A stretch of 64,000 bases of DNA from Putridiphycobacter roseus. GTDB lineage: Bacteria > Bacteroidota > Bacteroidia > Flavobacteriales_D > Crocinitomicaceae. A model generated the notes under the pieces. It was not told the DNA's origin and ran no database searches. It worked only from the letters and a program-made list of their open reading frames with translations. The stretch lies in the NCBI RefSeq assembly GCF_003234935.1, contig NZ_QKSB01000008.1:91931-155930 (forward strand), written 5' to 3'. Shown here piece by piece: positions 26,328-37,000 of the stretch (position 1 is the stretch's first letter; each line of letters begins with the position of its first letter). The position numbers were made by a program, and so were the translations under genes.

Positions 26328-27869
26328 TTACTTCGCGTAATGCACAGCACGTCTTTCTCTAATCACTGTTACTTTTACTTGACCTGGATAAGTCATTTCA
26401 TTCTGAATTTTTTGAGAGATGATAAAAGACAATTCATCTGCTTGTTGATCCGTCACCTTTTCACTTTCCACCAATACACGCAACTCTCTACCTGCTTGAA
26501 TAGCGAAAGACTTCGTTACACCGTCAAACCCTAAAGCCAATGTCTCCAACTCTTTAATTCTTTTAATATAAGATTCTGCAATTTCTCTCCTTGCACCTGG
26601 TCTTGCGCCTGAAACGGCATCACAAACCTGAACAATTGGAGAAATTAAAGTCGTCATTTCAATTTCGTCGTGGTGAGCACCAATTGCATTACAAACATCT
26701 GGTTTCTCTCCATATTTTTCAGCCAATTTCATCCCCAATAAAGCATGCGGCAATTCTGGCTCATCTTCAGGAACTTTACCAATATCGTGTAACAAACCAG
26801 CTCTTTTTGCCATCTTCACATTCAACCCTAGCTCTGCAGCCATAATTGCACATAAATTAGCTACTTCCCTACTGTGTTGTAATAAATTTTGACCGTAGGA
26901 AGACCTGTATTTCATTCTACCTACCATTCGCATCAATTCTGGATGTAAACCATGAATTCCTAAATCAATACAAGTTCTTCTACCAGTTTCTATAATCTCT
27001 TCTTCTAATGATTTTCTTGTTTTTGCGACTACATCTTCAATTCTTGCTGGGTGAATTCTACCATCTGAAACCAATTGGTGCAGTGCCAATCTAGCAACCT
27101 CTCTTCTTACCGAATCAAAACAAGATAATATAATTGCTTCTGGTGTATCATCTACAATAATTTCAACTCCTGTTGCCGCTTCCAGCGCTCTAATATTTCT
27201 ACCTTCTCTACCAATAATTCTACCTTTTAATTCGTCAGAATCAATATTAAAGACAGACACAGAATTCTCGATAGCTTGTTCCGTGGCAACTCTCTGAATA
27301 GATTGAACTACTATTTTTTTAGCTTCTCTAGTTGCATTAATCTTCGCCTCTTCCACAATATTTTTAATAGAAGCCATGGCATCTGTTCTTGCCTCATCTA
27401 TTAATGCTTGTTTTACTTCTACTTTAGCTTCTTCTGGAGAAAGACCAGAAATTTTTGACAATTCAGCTACTTGCTTTTGGTGTAACTTCTCTACTTCGTT
27501 ACGTTTCCCTTTTGCCGCTGCTATTTCGGATTCCACTTGCGCCTTAAGTTTGTCTAAATCTTTTTCTTTTCGATTTACTTCTCCGGCCTTTTGATTGAAT
27601 GTTTTTTCCTTGTGTCGCATTCTATCTTCAACACTTTGGATTTTTTGTTCTCTAGATCTTACTTCATTTTCATGGTTTGACTTAAGGGCTAAAAACTTTT
27701 CTTTGGCTTGTAAGATTTTATCCTTTTTTAAGGCCTCTCCCTCATTTTCTGCTTCTTTTAAAAGTGAAGCTGTTTTATTTTTCAATGCGGTACGCTGAAA
27801 AATAAAGGCAATAACGGCGCCTATTAAAATACCTATACTTAATCCTACGATTATACTTGTTGTTTCCAT
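26328..27869 (-). CDS. rny: Ribonuclease Y
   Basis: This 513-residue endoribonuclease initiates mRNA decay from the inner face of the membrane. It has an N-terminal membrane anchor ([20 protein letters not shown]), a long coiled coil (about 30-200), a KH RNA-binding domain (about 205-270, [15 protein letters not shown]) and an HD metal-dependent phosphohydrolase domain (about 330-425, [12 protein letters not shown]). The start [10 protein letters not shown] at 27869 gives the usual N-terminus; an upstream in-frame ATG at 27896 adds an unlikely hydrophilic lead. It is followed by the glycan operon and preceded by zapA. Confidence 0.95.
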   Translation of the reverse strand: METTSIIVGLSIGILIGAVIAFIFQRTALKNKTASLLKEAENEGEALKKDKILQAKEKFLALKSNHENEVRSREQKIQSVEDRMRHKEKTFNQKAGEVNRKEKDLDKLKAQVESEIAAAKGKRNEVEKLHQKQVAELSKISGLSPEEAKVEVKQALIDEARTDAMASIKNIVEEAKINATREAKKIVVQSIQRVATEQAIENSVSVFNIDSDELKGRIIGREGRNIRALEAATGVEIIVDDTPEAIILSCFDSVRREVARLALHQLVSDGRIHPARIEDVVAKTRKSLEEEIIETGRRTCIDLGIHGLHPELMRMVGRMKYRSSYGQNLLQHSREVANLCAIMAAELGLNVKMAKRAGLLHDIGKVPEDEPELPHALLGMKLAEKYGEKPDVCNAIGAHHDEIEMTTLISPIVQVCDAVSGARPGARREIAESYIKRIKELETLALGFDGVTKSFAIQAGRELRVLVESEKVTDQQADELSFIISQKIQNEMTYPGQVKVTVIRERRAVHYAK

Positions 27870-27930
27870 ATAATAAATTTTGGTCCAATTGAACATTTGT
27901 CAACTGAAGATTTTTAATGCGCAATTACGT

Positions 27931-28215
27931 TTATAACTGCGTGTTTATTTTTTCCAAAATTCGATTCAGATCTTCTTCAAAAGAAGGATCAATGGAGGCA
28001 CTAGGGGCTGTTGAACCATTAGCTTGAACTGCAAACTGCAAAGTAGTCATGGCCAAAAGATCTTGCATGTCTTTAACCGCGTAATTACCTTGTAATTTTT
28101 TAATATTTGTATTTATCTTTTCAGCAGCTTGCATAATAGCTCCTTCTTCCTCTTTCTTAATAGTAAGAGGATAAGTTCTACCTGCAATGATAACTTTTAA
28201 AGATACTTTTTCCAT
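27931..28215 (-). CDS. zapA: Cell division protein ZapA
   Basis: This 94-residue protein has the ZapA N-terminal beta region (SLKVIIAGRTYPLTIKKEEE) and a C-terminal helix for dimerisation. ZapA bundles FtsZ filaments at midcell. It sits 3 bases after the upstream coiled-coil gene and 61 bases before the RNase Y start, an arrangement commonly seen in Bacteroidota. Length fits the family. Confidence 0.88.
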   Translation of the reverse strand: MEKVSLKVIIAGRTYPLTIKKEEEGAIMQAAEKINTNIKKLQGNYAVKDMQDLLAMTTLQFAVQANGSTAPSASIDPSFEEDLNRILEKINTQL

Positions 28216-28218
28216 TGT

Positions 28219-28527
28219 CTATTTATTGAGTAAAGAAATACAACTGTTTATTTCTTTGACCAAATCATTAATCTTTTGATTATATGCTGATTTATCAAAT
28301 ACACTGGGTGCTGAGTTATTCGCCTTCGACTGAATTTCAGCTTTCAAACGAACTTTTTCTGCTTCTAGCCCATTTATTTCAGACCTTAATTTAACATTGT
28401 CTGCATTTAATAAATCAATTCTTTCTTCCTGATTTTTAACCAATAGAGATAATGAAGAAATCTTATCTAAAAGTAAATCTACACCTATTTCTATTTTTGC
28501 TAAATTGGGATTTGAACTTGACATCAA
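28219..28527 (-). CDS. ZapB-like coiled-coil protein
   Basis: This 102-residue acidic protein is largely a coiled coil (about 10-65, heptads through LDKISSLSLLVKNQEERIDLLN). Its position directly upstream of zapA, with a 3-base gap, suggests a partner in Z-ring organisation, as ZapB is for ZapA in enterobacteria. Sequence similarity to ZapB itself is not strong, so the name is functional inference only. A well-formed promoter lies 22 bases upstream and probably drives this gene, zapA and possibly rny. Confidence 0.7.
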   Translation of the reverse strand: MMSSSNPNLAKIEIGVDLLLDKISSLSLLVKNQEERIDLLNADNVKLRSEINGLEAEKVRLKAEIQSKANNSAPSVFDKSAYNQKINDLVKEINSCISLLNK

Positions 28528-28548
28528 TCTAAATCAAATTTTAAGAGA

Positions 28549-28578
28549 CAAAAATACAATTTGCAAAATCATTATCAA
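28549..28578 (-). promoter_or_regulatory. Promoter of the zapA operon
   Basis: On the minus strand TTG (28576-28578) and TATTTTTG (28549-28556) are separated by exactly 19 bases, a full match to the Bacteroidota consensus, 21 bases before the first start codon. Confidence 0.62.
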
Positions 28579-28656
28579 AGTAAACCGTCAGGAATTATTA
28601 AAAACATTTTTTTAAAAATTAAATCCTTTTTACACAATTCTCGCCGTTAAAGGCGT

Positions 28657-28664
28657 TATTTTTG
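28657..28664 (+). promoter_or_regulatory. Predicted -7 element of the M23 peptidase gene
   Basis: TATTTTTG fits TAnnTTTG. It ends 2 bases before the in-frame ATG at 28667, so transcription would begin at or after that codon; this supports the downstream start at 28691. A 4-base inverted repeat CGCC/GGCG lies just upstream. No spaced TTG was found. Confidence 0.42.
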
Positions 28665-28690
28665 CAATGGCTTTAAAACAAGTATTATTC

Positions 28691-30448
28691 ATGAATAAAT
28701 TCAACCTTCTTTTCTCCTTCCTTATCTTCAGTTTTATTGGCATGGCACAGGTCAAAAAAAACATAGATTACAACATGGATTTAGGCATACCAATTAAATT
28801 AGATATTGCTTTGGCTGGCAACTTTTGCGAGTTAAGACCTAACCACTTTCATACAGGGATTGACATTAAAACCAATAATACGGAAGGCTACAGATTATAC
28901 GCGATTGAAGATGGATTTATTTCAAGAATTAGAATCTCACCTTGGGGCTATGGAAAAGCCATATATATCCAATACAATAATGGTTTAACGAGTGTATTTG
29001 CGCATTGTAGCGACTTCCCTCCTTTACTCGACTCTTTAGTATATACCCTACAACTTAAAAATGAGTCGGCTATTATTGATGAAAACATAATTGGTTTAAA
29101 AATTCCAGTAAAAAAAGGAGAAGTAGTAGCATACTCAGGAAACTCTGGCAGCTCTTCGGCACCACATTTACATTTTGAAATTAGAGAAACGGCCACAGAA
29201 CACGCCATTAACCCCTTACTATTTAAGGTATATAAAAACATAGTTAAAGACAGTAAGTCACCTGAAATTCGTGGTCTTAAAATTTATGCAATCACACCAA
29301 AAGGTTACATGATCCCTTTTAAGTCGACCTACTACCCCACACAAAAAAAGGACGGCAATTACGTGATCAATAACGACAAACCAATTGAGATTAATGCTTT
29401 ACTATTAAAAGACAGCAAAATTGCTTTTGGCATCAACACCATTGATAAATTAGATGCTGCTTATAACATCTGCGGCATACACAGCAGTCGATTATTTAAA
29501 GGCAAGCAATTAATTCATCACCAAGAAATAAACTACATGGATTTCAATTTTAACCGCTTTATCAACTCCCACACCGATTACTTTGCCTACAAAAACGAAA
29601 AAAAACACATCCACAAACAATTTACAACCGTAATAAACCCTCTCCCTATATACCCATTGAATGGCGGGAAAATTCAAACCGATTCTATAGCGGGAAATTA
29701 CAAAATCCAAGTCATGGATATCCACCAGAACACAAGCTGGCTAACTTTTAGTATAAAAAAACCCACAGACACCTTAAAAACAAACCCGCTAAATAAAAAA
29801 GACTATTACTTTCCAGAATACACCAACTCCATTAGCATGGATGGCTTTGAGGCATTGATAGAAAAAAACAAATTTTATGAACCAGTACAAAAAATAACCC
29901 GAAAAACAGAGCGAGATAGTAATAGTTATTTTATCAGCGCTACTTACCAATTATTTGAATTTTTGACCCCAGTACAATCCGATATTAATATTAGAATTAA
30001 GATTCCTGAAAAATACCTTTCACTGCCAACAGAAAAGATGGGCATTGTACTATTAGACCATAAAAACAGGGTGTTTTTCAAAGGAGGTGTTATGGAAGAC
30101 GGCTGGATAAATGCTGGCATTAGAAATTTTGGTAAATTCACTTTAGTTATCGACACGATTGCACCCAAAATAGCGCCAATAGACTTTAAAGAAAACCAAA
30201 ACATAAGTAAGTATAGTACATTGGAGTTCTACCTTTCCGACAACATTTCAGGAGTAGCAAGCTACAAAGCATACCTCAATAACAAGTGGGTGCTTACTGA
30301 ATACAATAAAAGAAACGGAAGATACATCATCCCATTAAACAAGAGAAGTAAAATACATTTAGTAAAGGGTAATAATGAATTATTGATCAAGGTAATTGAC
30401 CGCAGAAAAAATGAAACCCACCAGAAATTCAACCTAATATTAAATTAA
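28691..30448 (+). CDS. M23 family metallopeptidase, secreted
   Basis: This 585-residue protein begins with the signal peptide MNKFNLLFSFLIFSFIGMAQ. A LytM/M23 domain (about 30-185) has the zinc ligands in NHFHTGIDIK (HxxxD) and HLHFE, and the canonical SGNSGSSSAPHLHFE stretch. Such enzymes cleave peptidoglycan cross-bridges or act as degenerate regulators; here the ligands look complete. The remaining 400 residues are beta-rich with no known motif. The ATG at 28667 is rejected because it overlaps the promoter and would precede the signal peptide with eight extra residues. TPR and OmpA-type envelope genes follow. Confidence 0.88.
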   Translation: MNKFNLLFSFLIFSFIGMAQVKKNIDYNMDLGIPIKLDIALAGNFCELRPNHFHTGIDIKTNNTEGYRLYAIEDGFISRIRISPWGYGKAIYIQYNNGLTSVFAHCSDFPPLLDSLVYTLQLKNESAIIDENIIGLKIPVKKGEVVAYSGNSGSSSAPHLHFEIRETATEHAINPLLFKVYKNIVKDSKSPEIRGLKIYAITPKGYMIPFKSTYYPTQKKDGNYVINNDKPIEINALLLKDSKIAFGINTIDKLDAAYNICGIHSSRLFKGKQLIHHQEINYMDFNFNRFINSHTDYFAYKNEKKHIHKQFTTVINPLPIYPLNGGKIQTDSIAGNYKIQVMDIHQNTSWLTFSIKKPTDTLKTNPLNKKDYYFPEYTNSISMDGFEALIEKNKFYEPVQKITRKTERDSNSYFISATYQLFEFLTPVQSDINIRIKIPEKYLSLPTEKMGIVLLDHKNRVFFKGGVMEDGWINAGIRNFGKFTLVIDTIAPKIAPIDFKENQNISKYSTLEFYLSDNISGVASYKAYLNNKWVLTEYNKRNGRYIIPLNKRSKIHLVKGNNELLIKVIDRRKNETHQKFNLILN

Positions 30449-30514
30449 AAAACAATCTCCTTTTATTCTTAATAAAATTACATTAACTTCATAGCTTTAC
30501 TTATAACTAGAAAG

Positions 30515-31603
30515 ATGAAACACCTATTCATGTCACTTTTGCTATGCTTTAGCATGCAAGCTATAGCGCAAGAAACTTTAACAGAAGAAGAGATTAGATA
30601 CCGAGACTCTATCATCAATATTAACGAATCCAGTCTTGCTACAGCAGTTTCTCAAAAAAACTACAATGAAGGTATAGCTGCTTTTAACGCAAAAAATTAT
30701 CCTTTGGCCATTTCTAAATACAAGGCTGCAATTGAAGCTGACCAGAATTTTATAGCAGCTTATTTCAATTTAGCCCTTGCTGAAAACGAAGCCGAGAAAC
30801 CAAAAGATGCGATTCAAACCCTTTCCGTTCTTTTAAAAATAGACCCTACTTATACAAAAGCATATTTCCAACGTGCCATAGCCAATCAAAAAAACAACAA
30901 TTTTGCTGCAGCCGAAAACGATTATGAGTTGGCATTAAAAGCAGAACCTAACAACCCAAATGTCTATTATAATTATGGTACACTAATGTTTTTACAGAAA
31001 AACTATGACGCTGCTATAGTAAAGTTCAGTAAAACCATTCAATTAGAACCTAAAAATGCTTTTGCTTATAACGACAGAGGCTCCTGTAAAAGGATGAAAG
31101 GAGATTATTCCGCTGCGGTATCCGATTATGAAATGGCTGCAAAGATGAACGAAAACTTAGCTTTTGTCTTAAACAATATTGGTTCTACAAAAACCAAAAT
31201 GAAAGATTATGAAGCTGCGTTAAAAGCTTTTAACAGAGCCATTAGTATTGACAATACATTTTACTTATCGTATAACAACCGAGGGGTATGTTTAATGGAA
31301 ATGGGCAAAACGGTGGAAGCCATTAAAGATTTCGACAAATGTGTGCGCACCAACCCTTCTTATGCACCAGGCTATAGCAATAGAGCTGGAGCACAATTTA
31401 AGATGAAAGAATATTCAAAAGCCTTGGCAGATGCAAACTTAGCCATTCAATTAGACAAAGAATTTGCAGACGCCTATGTAAATAGAGGCATGGCCAAAGA
31501 AATGTTAAGAAACATGAATGGCGCATGTGAAGACTGGCACAAAGCGACTGAGCTAGGCTCCATCTTAGGAAAACACTACCAATCCACAAATTGTTCAAAT
31601 TAA
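30515..31603 (+). CDS. Secreted tetratricopeptide-repeat protein
   Basis: This 362-residue exported protein has a signal peptide (MKHLFMSLLLCFSMQAIAQ) and about eight TPR units from residue 50 to 350, with patterns such as PNNPNVYYNYGTLMFLQKNY and NTFYLSYNNRGVCLMEMG. TPRs form a scaffold for protein contacts. It lies 6 bases before the PorE-like OmpA gene and is probably cotranscribed, so a periplasmic assembly role with that protein is plausible but unproven. Confidence 0.85.
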   Translation: MKHLFMSLLLCFSMQAIAQETLTEEEIRYRDSIININESSLATAVSQKNYNEGIAAFNAKNYPLAISKYKAAIEADQNFIAAYFNLALAENEAEKPKDAIQTLSVLLKIDPTYTKAYFQRAIANQKNNNFAAAENDYELALKAEPNNPNVYYNYGTLMFLQKNYDAAIVKFSKTIQLEPKNAFAYNDRGSCKRMKGDYSAAVSDYEMAAKMNENLAFVLNNIGSTKTKMKDYEAALKAFNRAISIDNTFYLSYNNRGVCLMEMGKTVEAIKDFDKCVRTNPSYAPGYSNRAGAQFKMKEYSKALADANLAIQLDKEFADAYVNRGMAKEMLRNMNGACEDWHKATELGSILGKHYQSTNCSN

Positions 31604-31609
31604 TTTATT

Positions 31610-33679
31610 ATGAAATTATTTTTCACCGCGTTAATCTGTATCGTTACAAGTTACACTTACGCTCAAAATGTAGCCTTTAAATCCAGTAACTTTAAAGAGC
31701 AAAAAGAAGAATTTAAAATCGCTCGCGAACAACTTGAGTTAGGCACCGTTTTATTTGACGAAGGCCAAGCATTGGTTTTTGCTACACAAAGTCCAGCATT
31801 AAAATTTGAATATGCCTTGACACATTTTGAAAAAGCATATGCTTTCAACCCTAAGAGCGCTGACCTAAACTATAAAATGGGCGTTTGTTACTTACACAGC
31901 ACTGACAAAGAGAAAGGTTTAAATTATATCACAACTGCTTTTACATTAAATCGAGAAGTAGATCCATTCATTAATTACTATATGGGCTATGTAAATCACT
32001 TAAGAGAAAACTATGGTGAAGCATTAAAATATTACAACACTTTTGAGGCAGAATACAAAAAGGCAGATGATTTTGGAAAGTTTGTCAAAAAAAGAAAAAA
32101 GGAATGTGAAAACGCAATGTCCATTACCAAAAACCCGATTCGAGTATGGGTGGACAACGTGGACGAACTGAATACAACAGCAAATGATTTTGCCCCATCT
32201 ATTACTATGGATGGAGAGGAATTAATCTATACCTCGAACCGAGCAAATGCGCATAAGCCTAATGAATTGGGGTTTTATGACAATGAAATTTATACCACTA
32301 GTTTTGAAAACGGAAAATGGACAAAACCTACTATAGCCAAAGGCGGAATCAACTCTGAAAAGGATGAAATATCTAACTGTTTGTCCTATAATGGTACTAA
32401 AATGCTAATCAGTAAAGTGAATGATAAAGGGGATTATGATATTTATGAATCTTTTCTTAAAGGCGATTCATGGTCAACTCCTGTCGGCATCTCTAGAAAC
32501 ATTAATTTAAAAAGTAATGACATGTACGCTTCTTATAGCGAGGGAGATGTTTACATCTATTACGCCAAAGCAAACCAAGGCGGGAATACTGGTTTTGACA
32601 TCTATATTTCAGGTGTAATGAATCGCTCAGAAAGAAGGTATGGTACCCCAAATAAAGTAATGAACTCTAGTTCCCCATTTAATGAAGGCCCTATATATTT
32701 GCATCCAGATGGTAAAACCATGTATTTTGCTTCGGAAGGATTTAATTCCATTGGAGGTTATGATATTTTTATGTGTAAATATGAAAGTGGAAAATGGAGT
32801 GACCCAATCAATATGGGATTTCCAATAAACACGCCTTATGACGACCTTTTCTTTTCTGCATCTGCCAATGGTAAATATGCATACATCACCTCTAATAGAG
32901 CCGGTGGTAAGGGAGGAAACGACATCTATCGCGTCACCTTTTGGGGAGAAGAAAAAATACCCGCTTTTAGTGTAGAAGACTACCTACTAGCCTCTATAAC
33001 CCAACCAATCAATGATCCGCAACTGGCTAGCGCTGTTAAAGTATCAGAAACCATAAATTTAACCGTTTTTAAAGGGAAAACCATTGATGACTTATCCAAA
33101 AAAGCGGTAGAAGCAGAAATTGAAATTACCGATAATTCAACTGGCAAAATCATAGAAACCTTTACGACTAATAGTGCCACAGGAAAATTTTTAATCTCCT
33201 TGAATTCTGGTAAAAATTACGGAATAGCAGTAAAAGCTGACGGTTTTATGTTTCATTCTGAAAACTTCGATATCCCTTCTGGTAGCGCCTATAATTTAGT
33301 CAACAAAACCATTGAGCTAAAAAATGTAAAAATTGGCAACACCGTAACACTAAGAAACATATTCTTTGATGTTGGTCAGTCCACCTTAAGAGCGGAATCG
33401 AACAGTGAGCTTAATCGATTATTAAAGTTAATGAATGATGTGCCAAAATTAAAGATTGAGATCTCTGGTCACACAGACAACACAGGTTCTGCAACGCTCA
33501 ACAATAAACTTTCACAAGCAAGAGCAGAATCCGTAGTAAAATACTTAGTTAAAAATGGAATTCCACTTTCTAGACTAGAAGCTAAAGGATATGGTTCTTC
33601 CAACCCTATTGCTTCCAATAAGAATGAAAATGGCAGACAGGAAAACAGAAGAACAGAGTTTAAAATTATTGGTAACTAG
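31610..33679 (+). CDS. PorE-like TPR / PD40 propeller / OmpA protein
   Basis: This 689-residue envelope protein has four parts in order. They are a signal peptide with TPR-like helices (about 40-170), a PD40 beta-propeller (about 190-450, repeated EGPIYLHPDGKTMYFAS and YAYITSNRAGGKGGNDIY patterns), a carboxypeptidase-regulatory-like beta domain (about 480-575), and a C-terminal OmpA peptidoglycan-binding domain (NIFFDVGQSTLR, ISGHTDNTGS, LSQARAESV). This is the domain order of PorE, a type IX secretion component of Porphyromonas that links the machine to peptidoglycan. Paralogues of this architecture are common in the phylum, so the PorE role is not certain. Confidence 0.85.
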   Translation: MKLFFTALICIVTSYTYAQNVAFKSSNFKEQKEEFKIAREQLELGTVLFDEGQALVFATQSPALKFEYALTHFEKAYAFNPKSADLNYKMGVCYLHSTDKEKGLNYITTAFTLNREVDPFINYYMGYVNHLRENYGEALKYYNTFEAEYKKADDFGKFVKKRKKECENAMSITKNPIRVWVDNVDELNTTANDFAPSITMDGEELIYTSNRANAHKPNELGFYDNEIYTTSFENGKWTKPTIAKGGINSEKDEISNCLSYNGTKMLISKVNDKGDYDIYESFLKGDSWSTPVGISRNINLKSNDMYASYSEGDVYIYYAKANQGGNTGFDIYISGVMNRSERRYGTPNKVMNSSSPFNEGPIYLHPDGKTMYFASEGFNSIGGYDIFMCKYESGKWSDPINMGFPINTPYDDLFFSASANGKYAYITSNRAGGKGGNDIYRVTFWGEEKIPAFSVEDYLLASITQPINDPQLASAVKVSETINLTVFKGKTIDDLSKKAVEAEIEITDNSTGKIIETFTTNSATGKFLISLNSGKNYGIAVKADGFMFHSENFDIPSGSAYNLVNKTIELKNVKIGNTVTLRNIFFDVGQSTLRAESNSELNRLLKLMNDVPKLKIEISGHTDNTGSATLNNKLSQARAESVVKYLVKNGIPLSRLEAKGYGSSNPIASNKNENGRQENRRTEFKIIGN

Positions 33680-33694
33680 AATAATAAATAAAGT

Positions 33695-33880
33695 ATGAGA
33701 TCGAGTGCTACCGTTAAAATATTCATAGTTTTCCTCATTTTATTAGTCGGATGGTTCTTCATTCGAGTTGCCCGACTTTTATTCCCTATATTACTTATTG
33801 CAATTGTAATAGGATTGATATGGGATTGGGCTTACCCGAAAAAAGGGAGTGATGAATTCGACGATTACGAAGAGCTATAA
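33695..33880 (+). CDS. Small membrane protein, unknown function
   Basis: This 61-residue protein has one long hydrophobic stretch (about 8-48, probably two helices or one hairpin) and an acidic tail, DEFDDYEEL. It follows the PorE-like gene after 15 bases on the same strand, and its composition is that of a real membrane protein. I do not recognise a family. It may be an accessory of the upstream envelope operon. Confidence 0.6.
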   Translation: MRSSATVKIFIVFLILLVGWFFIRVARLLFPILLIAIVIGLIWDWAYPKKGSDEFDDYEEL

Positions 33881-33942
33881 AAACTCACCTACACCCTAAG
33901 AAAGGAATAGCAAACTATTATATACGCATGTAAAAAACTCTT

Positions 33943-33963
33943 CCTCCTATTTATTGTAGGAGG
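33943..33963 (-). terminator. Terminator of the T9SS cargo gene
   Basis: CCTCCTA and TAGGAGG form a perfect 7-bp stem with a 7-base loop. On the minus strand the stem is followed by AGAGTTTTTT, so it should end the minus-strand transcript that stops translating at 34037. The plus side has no T-run. Confidence 0.65.
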
Positions 33964-34036
33964 CAATAAAAGCATTAAACAAAATCCTATCTCTTTTCTT
34001 TCCCTCTATAAATAGCTAAAGAAAGAAGGCAATGTT

Positions 34037-37000
34037 TTACCTCAATACAGTAACATGCCCTTCTGCTATTGTTTTTTTATCCGATACTAATTCTCCGAAC
34101 TGTACTCTCCACACATAAACACCTTGCTTTACCATTTCGCCTTGGTACCTTCCGTCCCATCCTTGACTCGCATCAAAAGATTCGAAAACTACCTCACCGT
34201 ACCTATTGAAAAGTAACATATGAAACACATAAGGATTATAGCCTGATACAAAAACAGGTTGGAAATTTGAATTTGCACTACCAATATCCGCTGGTGTAAA
34301 TGAATTTGGAATATAAAACAATAGCTCATCCCTTACTTCAATAGAAGCAAATGTAGCATTATCACAATATGGATTTGAAGCGGTTAGTGTAACCTGATAC
34401 AGTTTCGGTGACAAATAGATATGTGTTGGATTTACGTCTACTGCACTAGCACCATCTCCAAACTGCCAAAAATAATTACTCCCACCAGTAGATAAATTCT
34501 GAAATTCAACCACCTCATCCTTAAGTGGACTAGTTGGTGAAAACACAAAATCAGCATCTGGTCTAGCTACTACAACGATACTGGTTGTATAAACCTCTTC
34601 GCAACCGCCACTATTTTTAACAGTTAAAGTAATAGTATAATTTCCTGGCTCATCATATTGGTGACTAGGCAAATAAAGATTACTATTTGAAAAATCACCA
34701 AAATCCCAATTTGACTCACTAATAGATGGTGCTGCAACATTGTGCGTAAAATTAATGGTTGTACCAACACAAATCGTATCATAATTTGGAAAGAGCAAAC
34801 CTAAACTATTATAATAAGCTACTTCAATGGTATCTGCTATTGGACAGTTCCCTCTCGTTACTTGTACATAATACTTACCAGGTGCAGACACTAAAAAACT
34901 AGCATTTGCTGCGCCATTTTGCCATAAATAAGTCGAACTTGAATTTGTAGCTAAAAGCGATAGTGTTGCATTAGGACATAATGTGGTATCATTCCCCAGA
35001 CTTACAATAGGCAAAGCAGTATAGCTTACAATAATCGCATCCGAAGCTTGACAACCATTAAACGTTACATCTACATCATAAGTTCCTGCAGTGGTCACGT
35101 TAAAATCTTGGTTAGTTGAATTATCTTGCCAAGCATAAGTTGCATTTGTCTCAAACACATCTAGCAATAAACTTTGGCCTTCACATAAAGTAGTATCATT
35201 CCCTAAATCAGGGGTAGGTAATTGCGTGTACGTTACATTTATAGTATCGTCTGCAGTACAAGCATTCACTGTTACTTCTACAAAATACTGCCCAGCTTGC
35301 ACCACATTAAAAGTAGGGTTCGTTGAATTATCTTGCCATAAATAGGTGGCATTTGCTGTTGTAGCGTCCAACAATAAAGTTTGATTTTGACAGATATTTG
35401 TATCGTTCCCTAAGTCTACACTAACCTGTTGGTAAACGACGTTTATACTATCTCTTGCCACACATCCATTCAAAGTAGTCTCTAACCAATACCCCCCAGC
35501 ACTCGCAACATTAAAAGTTGTATTTACACTTGCATCCTGCCATAAGTATGTAGCACCAACAACCGCATCACTCAAAACCAAATTGGCATTCTCACAAAGA
35601 ATCGTGTCCGGACCTAAATTTACAATAGGTAGTGGATTTACAGTAACAACAATAGAGTCACGTTCTACACAAGCGCCTACAGTTAATTCCACCCAATACG
35701 TTCCTGTTGTAGTCACCGAAAAAGAAGGGTTTGTGGTATTATCTTGCCATAAATAGGAAGCACCAGGTGCAGTTCCATCTAACAATAACGTTTCCCCCTG
35801 ACAAATGGTAGTATCATTTCCTAAATCAGTAGCTAAAGCCAAAGTTGACACGATAATGGTATCGCGAACCGTACAAACCCCATTACTAACCTCTACCCAA
35901 TAAGTCCCTTGACCAGTAACATTAAAAGTTGGACCTGTGGAAGCGTTTTGCCATAAATAAGTAGCACCTGGAGTAGTAACATCCAGTAGTAAAGATTGCC
36001 CTTGACACAATAAAGTATCGTTTCCTAAATCTGCAGTTGGAATATTTACAGAACCTAAAGTAATATACCTAGTGCTATTATCCGGTATATGTAAATTCGC
36101 AATGCCACTTACGCTTACCATACCATTAGGATTATAATTAAAACCTAAACCACTAGCGGCATCATAAACTGTAGCATTTGAAAAATCACCATCATCATCT
36201 ACCAGTAGACGCATACAATCAAATTCAAAATTGGCAGGAACAGCACAAGGGTCTAATTGAATATCGACATTAAAGGGTTGTGAGAAATTTGTCTTTGTTA
36301 TCTTCCATTCTCGTTCTATTCTTGAAAATAAAATTGGCGCAACGGGAACCTCAGCATTAGCTGCAGCAGTTGCACAAGCCACCCCTTGATCACTTCCCAT
36401 AGTAACAAAAGCATTATCCATATTTACTGCGCCGGTATTCCCAACATTTGTCGTGGCAATATTTGCCACATATAAGCGATAAGCATCATTAAAAGTATGG
36501 GACTGTTTTTGCAATAATCCTTGATTATCATCTCTCCCAATCCCTATTACATCATGGTGATAATTTGGGAACACAGAGGCATCCCAAATAATATCTCCAG
36601 CCGTAGATTGATAATCTCCTTGCGTTCCACCGCCAGTATTATCTAGTGTAACACCATATTTTACCGCTAAATAAGAATGAACTTTTGCCATTTCCACTGC
36701 TGTCAAGTCGGCATTATAAAAAATAAATTCATGCAAAAAGCCGTTATACTGAGGACCAGCACCAACGCCAGTACCAAAATACAGACCCGTTGGACCAGAA
36801 GCTTGAGATGCAGCACTGGTAGTAAACAGCAAAGACGACTGATACGCTTCCATAGTGGTTAAACCACTTCTATTTCCTTTATAAGATATTATAGTAGGGG
36901 TAAAACTTTCTGTCCAATTTCGGCATGCATTCACAGAATTAGTTGGTGCATTCCCAATGGCTAGTCTACCAGTAGCACCCAAATTTCTGAATTGAATAGC

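Noticed and set aside
28667..28690. Upstream ATG of the M23 peptidase gene
   Set aside because: It starts 2 bases after the -7 box and would put eight extra residues before the signal peptide.
34814..36034. Regular repeats considered as a CRISPR array
   Set aside because: They are in-frame, diverged coding repeats of about 204 bases with no spacers.
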